This document shows positions 1-8,831 of a stretch of DNA of 64,000 nt, piece after piece. Numbering within the stretch: the stretch's first letter is position 1; every line of letters starts with the position of its first letter. The stretch comes from Desulfobacula sp. Lineage in GTDB: Bacteria > Desulfobacterota > Desulfobacteria > Desulfobacterales > Desulfobacteraceae. The position numbers and the translations under genes are program-made. The notes beneath the pieces are model-generated. The model was not told the DNA's origin, ran no database searches, and saw nothing but the letters and a program-made list of their open reading frames with translations. The stretch covers positions 1 to 64,000 of the forward strand of contig JABGOU010000004.1 of assembly GCA_018645325.1 (NCBI GenBank), given 5' to 3'.

Positions 1-59
1 CTCTGAGAGCCTTGTCAATAAAGGATATACAAAAAATACTAAAGAATCCTCGATTTTGA

Positions 60-248
60 ATATTTAGTAAACGTATAATATATCCAAAAACTAAGTATAA
101 GAAGGGATATCATCAACGGGTCAATCATGGTGTTGGGTTTGAGATTCTATGCAAGCATTATAATCATTCCTCACCATCAATCACCATGGGATACCTGGGA
201 ATTGAGAGCAAGGAAGTCCATGATATTCTTATGAATGAAATCGGTTAG
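60..248 (+). pseudogene. tyrosine recombinase (phage integrase) C-terminal remnant
   Basis: An open frame without a start codon encodes a stretch from about position 102 that reads like the C-terminal end of XerD-type tyrosine recombinases: GYHQRVNHGVGFE, then CKHYNHSSPSITM, then GYLGI with the Tyr that would be the nucleophile, ending ILMNEIG. Family members normally have Arg just before that Tyr; here it is Gly. Upstream the frame is AT-rich nonsense and then a stop at 57-59, so the catalytic core is missing. It is a decayed integrase, marking an old mobile element at the window edge. Nothing else is recognisable in 1-402 apart from a probable RBS before the next gene. Confidence 0.6.
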
Positions 249-402
249 AGGAATACAACCGCAAAAATACATCCTACACATAACTGACAAGCACATTAAA
301 TCCAATTTCTTGACAACAGTCACAAAATAACAATACAACAATAAAATTAGTTATTCTCTCTGCACAAATTTATTATAATTTTCAAATTAAAGGAATTTAT
401 TT

Positions 403-939
403 ATGAAAAAAATGATTGGTGGAGCAATAGCAATTATCCTCGGCTTAATTTGTTTCTCAATATTCCCTCAGGCGTTTTTCACCCTCTTTGCTGGCATAAT
501 ACCAATAATTTTATTAATAGCCGGATGCCTGACAATTTATCTTAAGTATGAGAGCAAGCAGTATGAATGTGGAGAGGCGACCGATTGTCAGAATAGGTCA
601 GGTTTTACAGAAACACAGTTGCCTGATCCGCCTCCGAAAACTTTGCCTGCTACTGGGGCCACGCCTGAAGAAATTGAGCCAGATGAAACTGAATCCAAGG
701 AGGACGAAACAAAAGAAGCCAAACCAGCAGAGATGAAATTATCAGACACTGACCCTGAAAAAAATATTACAGACAAGCCTGCTGAAGATGCTCCCCAATT
801 GAAGGGCAATACAGGTACTCTTATTTTTCATAGCTCTGATTGTCAGTATTCAAAAAGTAAAAAATGTACTGCTGTTTTCAGTACCAAAGAAAAAGCGATA
901 GAAGAAGGTTATAAGCCTTGCGGAACCTGTAATCCTTAA
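403..939 (+). CDS. membrane-anchored protein with C-terminal Ada-like Cys motif
   Basis: 178 residues. Two hydrophobic segments (about 4-22 and 26-48) are followed by an acidic, Pro/Thr/Glu-rich linker (about 60-135) and a compact C-terminal module (about 138-178). The module has the order H-x3-C, KKC, a FSTKEKAIEEGYKPC segment and a final CGTC pair; this resembles the metal-binding domain of Ada and the small nuclease-associated domains that share it. The start has an AAAGGA ribosome binding site. The protein probably displays a zinc-binding module from the membrane. Substrate and role are unknown. The next gene starts 12 bases downstream, so the two are likely cotranscribed. Confidence 0.6.
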   Translation: MKKMIGGAIAIILGLICFSIFPQAFFTLFAGIIPIILLIAGCLTIYLKYESKQYECGEATDCQNRSGFTETQLPDPPPKTLPATGATPEEIEPDETESKEDETKEAKPAEMKLSDTDPEKNITDKPAEDAPQLKGNTGTLIFHSSDCQYSKSKKCTAVFSTKEKAIEEGYKPCGTCNP

Positions 940-951
940 AAGGAGGACCCA

Positions 952-1248
952 TTGGCACTTACCAAACAAACAATCGTTGAAAAAAAGATAGTCGATCCAA
1001 AGCATTATGGGCTGCCACCCAGAACTGTTTTAATAAAAATGGGACAAAAAAAATTTATCATCGTTATCAAAAGGAAAAGCAGAATCATAATGAAAGATGC
1101 ATTAATGATCCTAAAAAAGGCGGAAATAATAAAAACAAAAATATCAGGCGCATCGGTTGAACTGGAAATTACCGCTCCTATTTGCAGCAAATCTATCAAA
1201 TTCCTTAAAGAAAATGGAATCAAAATATTGAAAGAAATCCAGGATTGA
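952..1248 (+). CDS. hypothetical protein
   Basis: 98 residues from a TTG start, chosen because a perfect AGGAGG (941-946) sits five bases upstream. The protein is very basic, rich in Lys and Ile, with no membrane segment or recognisable motif; secondary structure looks like alternating beta strands and helices (for example the KKFIIVIKRKSRI stretch). It follows the Ada-like membrane protein closely and probably shares its transcript. I do not recognise the family. Confidence 0.55.
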   Translation: MALTKQTIVEKKIVDPKHYGLPPRTVLIKMGQKKFIIVIKRKSRIIMKDALMILKKAEIIKTKISGASVELEITAPICSKSIKFLKENGIKILKEIQD

Positions 1249-1275
1249 TCTTTTTCTCAGTCAAATCTTAACAAT

Positions 1276-1491
1276 ATGGCCAAATTCATTCAACCCGACA
1301 AAGAAGCGTTCATTACTCTGGCATCCACAAAAATGCCATTCGGTAAATATAAGGGATTACGTTTGGTTGACCTCCCAGAAAGATATTTGGTCTGGTTTTC
1401 ACATAAAGGGTTTCCAGAAGGAAAACTTGGAGAGATGTTACAAGCTGTTTATGAAATAAAACTTAACGGTCTTGAATATCTCTTTAAATAG
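1276..1491 (+). CDS. DUF3820 family protein
   Basis: 71 residues. The sequence carries the DUF3820 signature: MPFGKYKG, then LRLVDLPERYLVWF and a short tail about length and helices (FPEGKLGEMLQ). Family members are 65-80 residues and are sometimes annotated as putative quorum-sensing-regulated virulence factors, with no proven biochemical role. No strong ribosome binding site precedes the ATG. It is 27 bases downstream of the preceding small gene and may end the same transcript. Confidence 0.65.
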   Translation: MAKFIQPDKEAFITLASTKMPFGKYKGLRLVDLPERYLVWFSHKGFPEGKLGEMLQAVYEIKLNGLEYLFK

Positions 1492-1568
1492 TTTTTAACT
1501 ATAGCTTGCCTAATATCATTTACCATAACATTTTTTAAACTTCTTCATGCTTCCAAACCGATATTTTT

Positions 1569-2042
1569 TTATTGTTTTCCAATATACATTCCATCATATT
1601 CCAAAGTGCAAAGAGGAGTGCCTGGTGAATTAACTCCGCTGTTTATAACTTCTCCGATAAAAAGTGTGTGATTGCCAGGACTATAGCGTTCTTTGACCTG
1701 CAATTCAAACCACGCCATGCAATCTTTTAAAATCGGTGCTCCTGTTTTTTTGGTTTCCCAGGAAAGATCAACAAATTTTTTCTCAGGGTCAGGGCCTTTA
1801 AATCTTTTCAACATATCTTTTTGCGATTTGTCCAGTACATGCAATGCAAAGGCATCACTTTTTTCAATCAGGCTATGAGAATATCGGTTTGGATGAACAG
1901 CCACCATTATTAATGGGGGTTCATATGACACCTGAGTCACCCATGAAGCGATCATTCCATTAAAAGAATCAGAGTATTTAACTGTTAAAACATAAATGCC
2001 ATAGGTCATATTGCTGAATGCTGTGAGCCATTTTTTTTTCAT
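1569..2042 (-). CDS. flavin reductase-like FMN-binding protein
   Basis: 157 residues, the usual length for single-domain flavin reductase-like proteins. These bind FMN in a split-barrel and either reduce flavin with NAD(P)H or serve as electron carriers beside rubredoxin-type proteins in anaerobes. Matches are the N-terminal YGIYVLTVKY strand, the MIASWVTQVSYEPPLIMVAV segment contacting FMN, and the late GNHTLFIGEVI strand. Its ATG overlaps by four bases the stop of a possible 34-codon frame upstream (2039-2143). The physiological partner cannot be told from context. Confidence 0.8.
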   Translation of the reverse strand: MKKKWLTAFSNMTYGIYVLTVKYSDSFNGMIASWVTQVSYEPPLIMVAVHPNRYSHSLIEKSDAFALHVLDKSQKDMLKRFKGPDPEKKFVDLSWETKKTGAPILKDCMAWFELQVKERYSPGNHTLFIGEVINSGVNSPGTPLCTLEYDGMYIGKQ

Positions 2043-2143
2043 TTCAATACCTGTTTAATTATATCTTTATTTTTTTTTAAATACTGCCCGACAGTAAACC
2101 GCACATCCTCATCAAGATCATCTGTGTCGAGAAATATGAACAA
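2039..2143 (-). CDS. possible small ORF overlapping the flavin reductase start
   Basis: A 34-codon frame starts at TTG (2141-2143) six bases after a GGAG sequence and ends in TGA overlapping the flavin reductase ATG (ATGA overlap). The product is acidic at its start (MFIFLDTDDLDEDVRF) and Lys-rich at the end. The arrangement suggests translational coupling, but the family is unknown. It could equally be a decayed C-terminus of a former upstream gene. Confidence 0.3.
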   Translation of the reverse strand: MFIFLDTDDLDEDVRFTVGQYLKKNKDIIKQVLK

Positions 2144-2232
2144 GTATCACTCCGTTTCTTATATTTTTTTCTATTTTTATAATTATCAAAAAAGGGGTGA
2201 TGATTCAAGTGGAGGTGTTCTAAGGCGGAAAA

Positions 2233-2448
2233 TCATGCATTCTCTTCATTTGTAAACCAGGCTACGTAAAACGGGATTATTGAAAAAAGCACAGCCAAAC
2301 CTGCAAACCAAATTATACTGACATTTAGAATCTCAGGATAATATTTCACAACAATTATAGCAAAAAACCAGTTACTTATCTTGACCAGTTGTATGTTGAA
2401 AAAACCAAGTTTCTTTACCCGTTGATTCAGAGATTCAATGAATTCCAT
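2233..2448 (-). CDS. small two-helix membrane protein
   Basis: 71 residues preceded by CGGAGG seven bases before the ATG. A short basic N-terminus (about 1-22) is followed by two hydrophobic segments (about 24-38 and 41-62) joined by a tight turn, and an acidic end (NEENA). I do not recognise a family. It is alone on its strand, roughly 190 bases upstream of the flavin reductase, with no shared operon evidence. Confidence 0.5.
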   Translation of the reverse strand: MEFIESLNQRVKKLGFFNIQLVKISNWFFAIIVVKYYPEILNVSIIWFAGLAVLFSIIPFYVAWFTNEENA

Positions 2449-2591
2449 TTTATCCTCCGTTTTTGGTTTGAAGTTTTGGTTTAGCTATACATCTTGGAAC
2501 GTCTAACAAAAATTTGTGGTTTTCACATCATATAATTATTGACAAAAATTACAAATAATTTCATTATCAACCCTAAAACAGGTAAACTACT

Positions 2592-3386
2592 ATGAAAATT
2601 TTATATTTTTTCTATCAGCCCTATAAGTGGCTTGTATATTTCCCTTTTTTTTGTCTCTCCACTATCATTTTTGGTTCAATTGCAGCAACCCTTGCCTTTC
2701 TAATTAATGCCCGGGTGGCAAGTTATATAGGCGGTGCCATATGGGCCCGTATAAATGTCTGGATGACACCTGTATTTGTAAAAGTATCCGGAAGAAAAAA
2801 TATCGAGATTCAACAATCTTACGTGGTGATTGCCAATCATCAGAGCGCATTTGATATTTTTATCTTATATGGTTTTCTTGGTATAGATTTTAAATGGATA
2901 ATGAAACATGAACTGAGAAAGGTTCCGGGCATAGGGATTGGGTGCGAAAAAGTGGGACACATTTTTATTGATCGTGCTGACCATGAATCTGCTATAAAAA
3001 CGCTTTGTGCCGCAAAAAAAAAAATAGTCAATGGTACATCCGTTATCTTTTTCCCCGAAGGTACCCGAAGCTCTGACGGGATAATAAGGGATTTCAAAAA
3101 AGGAGCTTTTAAGATGGCTCTTGATTTGAATCTGCCCATCCTCCCCGTGACTATCATTGGAACAAGAAAGATACTTCCTAATAAAACGATAGATCTTTTC
3201 CCAGGCAAGGTGTTGCTGAAGATCCATGAGCCGATATCAGTAAAAGATTATTCTGATGAGAATATGGATGAACTAATTCAAAAAGCTCGGGAGATCATGG
3301 TTAAAGGTATAGACAAAACCCTTCACCATAAAGAACCTTCCCATGCATGGGGCAAGGATAAAGATGTTGAAAACATATCCCTTTAA
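2592..3386 (+). CDS. plsC: 1-acyl-sn-glycerol-3-phosphate acyltransferase (PlsC family)
   Basis: 264 residues. It should transfer an acyl chain to lysophosphatidic acid to make phosphatidic acid for membrane phospholipids. Visible family signatures: a hydrophobic N-terminal region (about 8-38), the catalytic NHQSAFD (H-x4-D) near residue 82, the substrate-binding FFPEGTRSSDG near 155, and a LPILPVTIIG strand later. Length fits bacterial PlsC. The His-rich charged tail after residue 245 is variable in the family. It stands alone; a glycosyltransferase follows 145 bases later on the same strand. Confidence 0.88.
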   Translation: MKILYFFYQPYKWLVYFPFFCLSTIIFGSIAATLAFLINARVASYIGGAIWARINVWMTPVFVKVSGRKNIEIQQSYVVIANHQSAFDIFILYGFLGIDFKWIMKHELRKVPGIGIGCEKVGHIFIDRADHESAIKTLCAAKKKIVNGTSVIFFPEGTRSSDGIIRDFKKGAFKMALDLNLPILPVTIIGTRKILPNKTIDLFPGKVLLKIHEPISVKDYSDENMDELIQKAREIMVKGIDKTLHHKEPSHAWGKDKDVENISL

Positions 3387-3531
3387 AACTATGGGGAAAA
3401 AGTATAATTTGAGTTCATCTCCCGGATTATTATGGTAAATCTATAGTCAAATTTTTTAAAGGGCCTATGATTTATATTGAATCTGCAAAAACATAACCTG
3501 CAGGTTCACAAAATTGATATGGAAATATAGA

Positions 3532-4740
3532 ATGCGTATTTTTCTTGCTACCTGCGGTTCAAGGGGTGATGTCCAGCCAATGTTTGCTCTTTGCCTGGCC
3601 TTACAATCTTCAGGGCATGATGTTATGCTGGCAGGCCCTCCTGAAAAAGAAGCCTGGGCAAAAAAATTGGGGTGCCCATATATAAGGCTTGGCAAAGATG
3701 TTACTGCATTTATAGATAATCTGGAAGATGCTGTTTCCCTTAAAGCAGGCATTCAGTTCATATCTTTTGTATACGGGGAAATTAAAACCCAGTTTGAAAT
3801 ACTGCCAGAACTTGTAAAGAATGCAGACCTGATAATTGGTTCATCTTTAGTGTTTGCCCTTTCCTCTGTGGCAGAGGCAAAATCTATTCCATACCGGTAT
3901 ATTGCATTTACTCCTCAGATGTTACCCTCAAGAGCGCATCCATTTCCAGGGGTTCAGTTTCAAAGGCTTCCCAGATGGTGTAATAAACTGTCATGGGATT
4001 TAGCAAAGACAGGGGATAAATTCTGCTTGACCATGATTGTAAACAAAGGCAGAAAAAAATTAGGACTTAATTCCATTAAAAATGCATGGGAGCATATTTT
4101 GGGGGAAAACACTATTATTGCTGCTGACAGGCAGATAGCAAAAGTTCCCTTTGACTATAAAATAAATAATACACAGACAGGATATATGCACCTGGAATTA
4201 CCCAAAAAAAATCTGCCTGAGCTTGATAATTTTATTAATGCAGGATCTGCCCCTGTTTTTGCCGGGTTTGGGAGTATGCCAAAAACAGACCAGGCAAGAA
4301 ATATTCCTTTGCTGGTTGAGGCTGCCCGAATTGTCAAAAAGCGAATTATTATCGCAAAATTCTGGGAAGGATTTTCAAAATTCAGTAATGATGATGATGT
4401 TTTTTTTATTCAAAAATACCCGCATTTAAAACTCTTTTCAAAAATGTCAGTTGTAATTCACCACGGCGGTGCCGGAACAACGGCCACCTGCGCAATATGC
4501 GGGGTGCCACAGATTATTGTTCCCCACATACTTGATCAGTTCTATCATGGCCGGCAGATATATTTATCCAATCTGGGTGCAAAACCCATCTGGAGATCAA
4601 GACTTAGTGTTGAAAAACTAGTATACGCATTAAAAGATTGCCTTTACAATGATACTATTCAAAAAACAACAAAAACTGCAGCAGATTCAATAGATCGAGA
4701 AAAAAATCTTAGTCTGGCCGTCAGGAGTCTAACTGCTTGA
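3532..4740 (+). CDS. glycosyltransferase, UGT/GT1-type (MGT-like)
   Basis: 402 residues from the ATG at 3532; a TTG at 3514 in the same frame would add six residues, but the family begins at the MRIFLATCGSRGDVQP strand, so the ATG is preferred. The protein has the GT-B fold signature: the N-terminal Gly-rich GSRGD loop that meets the acceptor and the C-terminal HHGGAGTTATCAICGVPQ motif, which binds the nucleotide-sugar phosphates. It resembles sterol or macrolide glycosyltransferases. The acceptor is unknown; a lipid acceptor is plausible given the adjacent acyltransferase. Confidence 0.82.
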   Translation: MRIFLATCGSRGDVQPMFALCLALQSSGHDVMLAGPPEKEAWAKKLGCPYIRLGKDVTAFIDNLEDAVSLKAGIQFISFVYGEIKTQFEILPELVKNADLIIGSSLVFALSSVAEAKSIPYRYIAFTPQMLPSRAHPFPGVQFQRLPRWCNKLSWDLAKTGDKFCLTMIVNKGRKKLGLNSIKNAWEHILGENTIIAADRQIAKVPFDYKINNTQTGYMHLELPKKNLPELDNFINAGSAPVFAGFGSMPKTDQARNIPLLVEAARIVKKRIIIAKFWEGFSKFSNDDDVFFIQKYPHLKLFSKMSVVIHHGGAGTTATCAICGVPQIIVPHILDQFYHGRQIYLSNLGAKPIWRSRLSVEKLVYALKDCLYNDTIQKTTKTAADSIDREKNLSLAVRSLTA

Positions 4741-4768
4741 ACCTTTGATCCCGACCCCCGGGCCAGCA

Positions 4769-4865
4769 CATGTAAACAATATTTTGCTCTGCTGTCTCCT
4801 GCAATGATTGTAATTGTCAGCACAGCAACTAGTTCAGGTCAATTTGCCTTGGATGAGCATTTTGA
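4769..4865. repeat. dispersed repeat family A, partial copy
   Basis: About 97 bases, from CATGTAAACAATATTTTGCT to a GATGAGCATTTTG end, match the segment at 32148-32245 at close to 90% by eye. Both sit in noncoding spacers. The match stops abruptly at 4865, where the longer copy continues, so this is a truncated copy. A translated frame (SSGQFALDEHF) is shared with the other copy, hinting that the family derives from a coding element, which I cannot name. Confidence 0.7.
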
Positions 4866-4937
4866 GAATAAAGTGTCGATATTATCAATATCAGTATTTC
4901 CGACAATTTTTAATTTTCTTTGGGTTTATGAATTTTT

Positions 4938-5912
4938 TTAAAAAATATTTATTCTAAATTTCTTTTCTACTTTATGCCCAAACTGAGATTTTGTTATTAT
5001 TCTAATCAAATAAACAATAAGCCATAAAATAAATATGGGTAAGAAAATGGTGCTGATGATGAATACCAAAATTAAGGAAATAAAATTTTCAAACAAAATA
5101 GGGATTTGAGTTTTCATCCATAGCTGAAACTCTTTGAATTTAGTCCCAAGATCTCCCAGGGCGGCAATGGCGTTTTTAGATTTACCAAAGAACCCTGTCT
5201 CAGCCTGACCTTGTTTTTCTTGAGAATTCTCCATGGATATTTCCTCAACGGGGGTTCTTCTTTTTATTTCTTTGACACTTGTTTTTATATTATCCACTGA
5301 CTGGTTATATTTATTTTTCAAATGATAATCATATATCCAGTTGTTAATAGCGACTTCTGCAGGAATAATAAATCGTAAAACAACAGCCAATAAGACAAGA
5401 TGTTTGCCAATGGTTAACAAATTTATGGGAAGATATTTATTTGCCCACAACCCTGTAAGCCACATGAATAAACCAGGCAGGAATATAAAATTAATAATCG
5501 AGTCTGGTAATAATCTTATAAAAAATTCCTGTATTCCAATGGACGTCATTGCTGCCAGTAAAATCCATGAAAATCTCTCTACAAGATCATTTAAAGGATC
5601 TAACCATTCAAAAGGGCTAAAAGTAATTGTACCAACAAGCTCAAATCCAATATCAATTTCCTGGAAAACTGAAACAAGTGCATTTGTGGCCCGGCACAAT
5701 CCATATGCGATGGTCGCCCTTTTAAGAGTTTTATCAAGATATTCAATACAGCTCTCATCAATTCCTGTTACTGGGCTGCTGTTAAAACTTATATTCCGGA
5801 TGGGGCTGATCAAAACACAGGAAATTATTAAAACAATAATAATAGATTTGATTATCACTGGCAGATCAGCAGCAAATTGTTTTGGATTATTGGGGAATGC
5901 TTCACTATTCAT
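4938..5912 (-). CDS. hypothetical polytopic membrane protein
   Basis: 324 residues with hydrophobic segments near 20-38, 107-122, 135-155, 163-185 and a long one near 275-305. Between segments three and five lies a soluble Lys/Glu-rich stretch (about 195-265) that includes ENSQEKQGQAE. No enzyme motif is visible and I do not recognise the family. It is transcribed away from the MarR-regulated operon that begins at 6088; the 175-base divergent spacer holds the promoter and operator of that operon. Confidence 0.5.
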   Translation of the reverse strand: MNSEAFPNNPKQFAADLPVIIKSIIIVLIISCVLISPIRNISFNSSPVTGIDESCIEYLDKTLKRATIAYGLCRATNALVSVFQEIDIGFELVGTITFSPFEWLDPLNDLVERFSWILLAAMTSIGIQEFFIRLLPDSIINFIFLPGLFMWLTGLWANKYLPINLLTIGKHLVLLAVVLRFIIPAEVAINNWIYDYHLKNKYNQSVDNIKTSVKEIKRRTPVEEISMENSQEKQGQAETGFFGKSKNAIAALGDLGTKFKEFQLWMKTQIPILFENFISLILVFIISTIFLPIFILWLIVYLIRIITKSQFGHKVEKKFRINIF

Positions 5913-6026
5913 GTTTATCCGCTCTTAAATAAGTTTAAAAACAAAAAATGAATTCCTGAATACTTGTGAAATCAAACATAATAAAAAAACAAAGCCAAGT
6001 AAATAATAATTTAGACAAAATAATTC

Positions 6027-6054
6027 TTGACAATATATTACGTATACGTATTAT
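6027..6054 (+). promoter_or_regulatory. promoter with overlapping palindromic operator of the marR-hgd operon
   Basis: A consensus -35 TTGACA (6027-6032) and a -10 TATTAT (6049-6054) are separated by 16 bases. The spacer contains the perfect 12-base palindrome TACGTATACGTA (6039-6050), which extends with one mismatch to a 20-base imperfect palindrome (6035-6054). MarR-family dimers bind palindromes of this size and usually repress by covering the -35/-10 region, so autoregulation of the operon is the natural reading. The start codon follows 33 bases after the -10. Confidence 0.7.
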
Positions 6055-6087
6055 TCGGATAAATATAATATGATGAGGAACTAAAAA

Positions 6088-6540
6088 ATGAATTTTCCGC
6101 TTCCACCAGACTGCCCGTATTACCTGATTTCCAGGGCAACCCTGGCCATTACATCCCATTTAAAAAAAGGGTTTGCAAAAAAAAACATCAGCACAATCAA
6201 ACCGGCTTATCTTGGTGTTCTGCTATCCTTGTGGGATGAGGACGGGCTTAAGGCCAACGAACTTGGAAAAAGGTCAGGACTTGAACCATCCACCATGACA
6301 GGACTTCTCGACCGCATGGAAAAAGACCAGCTGGTCAAAAGGGAGCCTGACCCCCACGACAGAAGAGCCAATAGAATTTGTTTGACAAAGGCTGGAGTTG
6401 AAGCCGAAGCTTCAGCATTAAAGGTATTGTCAAATACCCTTGAAAAAGTGCTTTATTCTATTTCAAAAAAAGATATTGAAACCACAAAAAATGTACTTCG
6501 AACCATTCTTTTAAATTGCAGTAAGGAGGATGTAAAATGA
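6088..6540 (+). CDS. MarR family transcriptional regulator
   Basis: 150 residues with the winged-helix MarR core: the recognition helix region LGKRSGLEPSTMTGLLDRME and the wing KREPDPHDRRANRICLT (D-x-R-R motif) are both clear. MarR proteins are dimeric repressors that release DNA on binding small, often aromatic, ligands. It begins an operon: the next gene starts inside its stop codon (ATGA overlap). The ligand is probably an acid or CoA-ester handled by the downstream enzymes, which is inference from context. Confidence 0.9.
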   Translation: MNFPLPPDCPYYLISRATLAITSHLKKGFAKKNISTIKPAYLGVLLSLWDEDGLKANELGKRSGLEPSTMTGLLDRMEKDQLVKREPDPHDRRANRICLTKAGVEAEASALKVLSNTLEKVLYSISKKDIETTKNVLRTILLNCSKEDVK

Positions 6541-7592
6541 ATAAAAAAATAGGGTTTACCTGTGCTTATACACCCGTCCCTTTAATCGAAGCTGCAGGGT
6601 TTTTTCCTTACCGGATTTTGCCTGAAACAAAAGCCCCGGACCAGGCAGGACACCTTCTTCATGATAATTTATGCCCCCATGTTAAAAAAGTGCTTGACCG
6701 GGCACTTGAAAATGATCTGCCGGACCTTGAAGGCATGGTCTTTATCAATTCCTGCGATACCATGAGACGTCTGGCCGATGCCTGGCAGGTTGCAAGGCCT
6801 GATGATAAAATCATCCTGATAGACCTGCCTTCCGGGATGAACAGATTAAGTCTTGATTTTCTTTCAAAAGAGTATGAGCGCCTCTCCAGAACCCTTTTCA
6901 AGTGGAACGATCAAACCCTTGAGCCGGAAATAATATCAGAGAAAATAAAAGAGAAAATTTTCCAATGGAACCTTCTTGCCGACTCAATTAAAAAGATTGA
7001 AGAAAAAATGACAAATGATTTTTTTCCAGGTTATGCTTCAGGACTTCAACAAATCATCAATACGGCAGCCACTGAGTCAATAGATCAAGCACTTGCCATG
7101 GCAAAAAGCAAAATTGAACCTGAAAATCCTTGCAAATCTCTTACAGCTCCTGTTTTTGTTTTTGGAAATCTTTTGTTTGATCCAAAGGTGTATGATCTTT
7201 TTGAAGAGTGGAACGTGCAGGTGGTAGGTACTGATTTTTGTACCTCATCGCGATTTGTCACACGGATTCAAACAGGGCCGGATGATAATATCTTCAGATC
7301 CCTGGCCCACTCATATCTTAAACAGACCCCCTGTGCAAGAACCATGGACACCACCATACCCGGCAGCATAGCACAGAGAATTGTTGAACGGGCAAAAAAA
7401 AGCAATGCAAAAGGGGTCATCGGGTTTACCTTAAAATTCTGCGATCCCTATTTAGCCCGTATCCCCATGATCAGGCAGGCCCTTCAAAAGGAATCCATCC
7501 CATTCCTCATGCTGGAAGGTGACTGCACAGAAGGTTCCATGGGACAGCAGCAGACAAGAATAGAAGCATTTACTGAAATGCTGGAGGTGTAA
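6537..7592 (+). CDS. 2-hydroxyacyl-CoA dehydratase family protein, HgdB/BcrB-type subunit (first)
   Basis: 351 residues, belonging to the COG1775 family (HgdA/B, FldB/C, BcrB/C and double-cubane-cluster proteins). These bind a [4Fe-4S] or double-cubane cluster and accept low-potential electrons from an ATP-driven activator for dehydration or ring reduction. Three Cys expected to hold the cluster are visible: Cys46 (NLCPHVKK), Cys73 (NSCDTMRR) and Cys302 (KFCDPYL). It is translationally coupled to the MarR gene. It pairs with the next subunit and the activator. The substrate cannot be told: no CoA-transferase or CoA-ligase gene is adjacent. Confidence 0.82.
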   Translation: MNKKIGFTCAYTPVPLIEAAGFFPYRILPETKAPDQAGHLLHDNLCPHVKKVLDRALENDLPDLEGMVFINSCDTMRRLADAWQVARPDDKIILIDLPSGMNRLSLDFLSKEYERLSRTLFKWNDQTLEPEIISEKIKEKIFQWNLLADSIKKIEEKMTNDFFPGYASGLQQIINTAATESIDQALAMAKSKIEPENPCKSLTAPVFVFGNLLFDPKVYDLFEEWNVQVVGTDFCTSSRFVTRIQTGPDDNIFRSLAHSYLKQTPCARTMDTTIPGSIAQRIVERAKKSNAKGVIGFTLKFCDPYLARIPMIRQALQKESIPFLMLEGDCTEGSMGQQQTRIEAFTEMLEV

Positions 7593-7594
7593 TT

Positions 7595-8803
7595 ATGATG
7601 TATGAACATTTTGACAATACTGTAAAAGGAATAAAAGATAAACTCAGCCAGGACCCTTCAGGCATCAATGCCAGGAAAAAATATGTACTTGAGCTTTCCA
7701 GGCTGGGAAGAAAGCTGTATACCAAAAATGAAACTATTGCCTGGTGCGGTGTCACAGCCCCTTTTGATCTTTTAAGTTCCATGGGGGTCACCTCCTGTTT
7801 TGTTGAATTTGTCGGTGCCATGCTAGCCTCCACCCAGACTGCAGGTTTTTTCTTTGAAGATGCTGAAGATGCAGGATTTGCTACAGATTCATGTGCTTAT
7901 CACAGGGCCGTCATGGGAGCGGTTTTAAAAAATGCCATGCCTGAACCTGATTTTATCATAGGAACAAGCAGCCCCTGTACTGCCGGCCTTGCCGTTATGG
8001 AGAATTTTGCAAACCAGTATAAAAAAGACTTTTTCATTTTAAACGTGCCCCAGAATTATTCAAAAGATGCCATAAGATTTCTTTCCAACCAAATTGAAGA
8101 ATTGACACATTTTGTTTCAGCCCATACAAAAGAACCTCTGTCAAAAGAAAAACTGGGGATGGCTCTGGAAAATTTTAACCAATCAAGTAAGCTTTTAAGA
8201 GACATTTATGACCTTGCAAAGACAAAACCTTCTCCCGTTGATAACAGGCTATTAAGGGATTTTGGTGTTGTAATGACTCTTTTGATGGGCACCAGAGAAG
8301 GGATTGATATCTGCCAGGCATTTAAAGATGAATTGAATCAGCGGATAAAAACGAGCCGGCATCATGCTTCAAAAGAAAAAACAAGGCTCATGTGGATACA
8401 AAACAGGATTCAATATCCCTTTCCAATGGATAAAATGTTAGATGATTTGGGTGCTAAGATTGTAATTGATGAACTCAATACTGTTACATGGGAACCCATG
8501 GATCCTGACAACCCCTTTGAGAGTATTGCAAAAAGAATGATTTCGATCCCCTTTAGCATGGATACGTCTAAGCGGATAAAAAACATGCAGACCCTTGCCC
8601 TGGACTATCAGATTGATGGGGCCATTAATCCCTGTCACTGGGGATGCCGCCAGGGGACAGGGGCAAGAGGACTTGTTTCAAAAGGAATGAGAGACATTGA
8701 TATACCAGTCCTGAACCTTGAAATTGACTGCGTGGATTCACGAAATCTTGCCCGAGGCCAGATAGAGACCCGTGTGGAAGCTTTTATGGAAATGCTTTCT
8801 TAA
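7595..8803 (+). CDS. 2-hydroxyacyl-CoA dehydratase family protein, second subunit
   Basis: 402 residues, a diverged COG1775 paralogue of the preceding gene, with a longer N-terminal helical part. Candidate cluster Cys residues are Cys100 (TDSCAYHRA), Cys128 (SSPCTAG) and Cys351 (HWGCRQGTG). GGAGG at 7583-7587 precedes tandem ATG codons; the first is used here. It probably forms a heterodimer with the 351-residue subunit. Class I benzoyl-CoA reductases would require two different activator-type ATPase subunits, whereas only one follows, so a dehydratase-like or double-cubane enzyme is more likely. Confidence 0.82.
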   Translation: MMYEHFDNTVKGIKDKLSQDPSGINARKKYVLELSRLGRKLYTKNETIAWCGVTAPFDLLSSMGVTSCFVEFVGAMLASTQTAGFFFEDAEDAGFATDSCAYHRAVMGAVLKNAMPEPDFIIGTSSPCTAGLAVMENFANQYKKDFFILNVPQNYSKDAIRFLSNQIEELTHFVSAHTKEPLSKEKLGMALENFNQSSKLLRDIYDLAKTKPSPVDNRLLRDFGVVMTLLMGTREGIDICQAFKDELNQRIKTSRHHASKEKTRLMWIQNRIQYPFPMDKMLDDLGAKIVIDELNTVTWEPMDPDNPFESIAKRMISIPFSMDTSKRIKNMQTLALDYQIDGAINPCHWGCRQGTGARGLVSKGMRDIDIPVLNLEIDCVDSRNLARGQIETRVEAFMEMLS

Positions 8804-8831
8804 AAATTTTTTAAACTTAGGAGATAATCCA

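Noticed and set aside
8772..8831. Longer start for the activator ATPase
   Set aside because: The 20 extra residues are not family-like and the ATG at 8832 has its own ribosome binding site and gives the canonical N-terminus.
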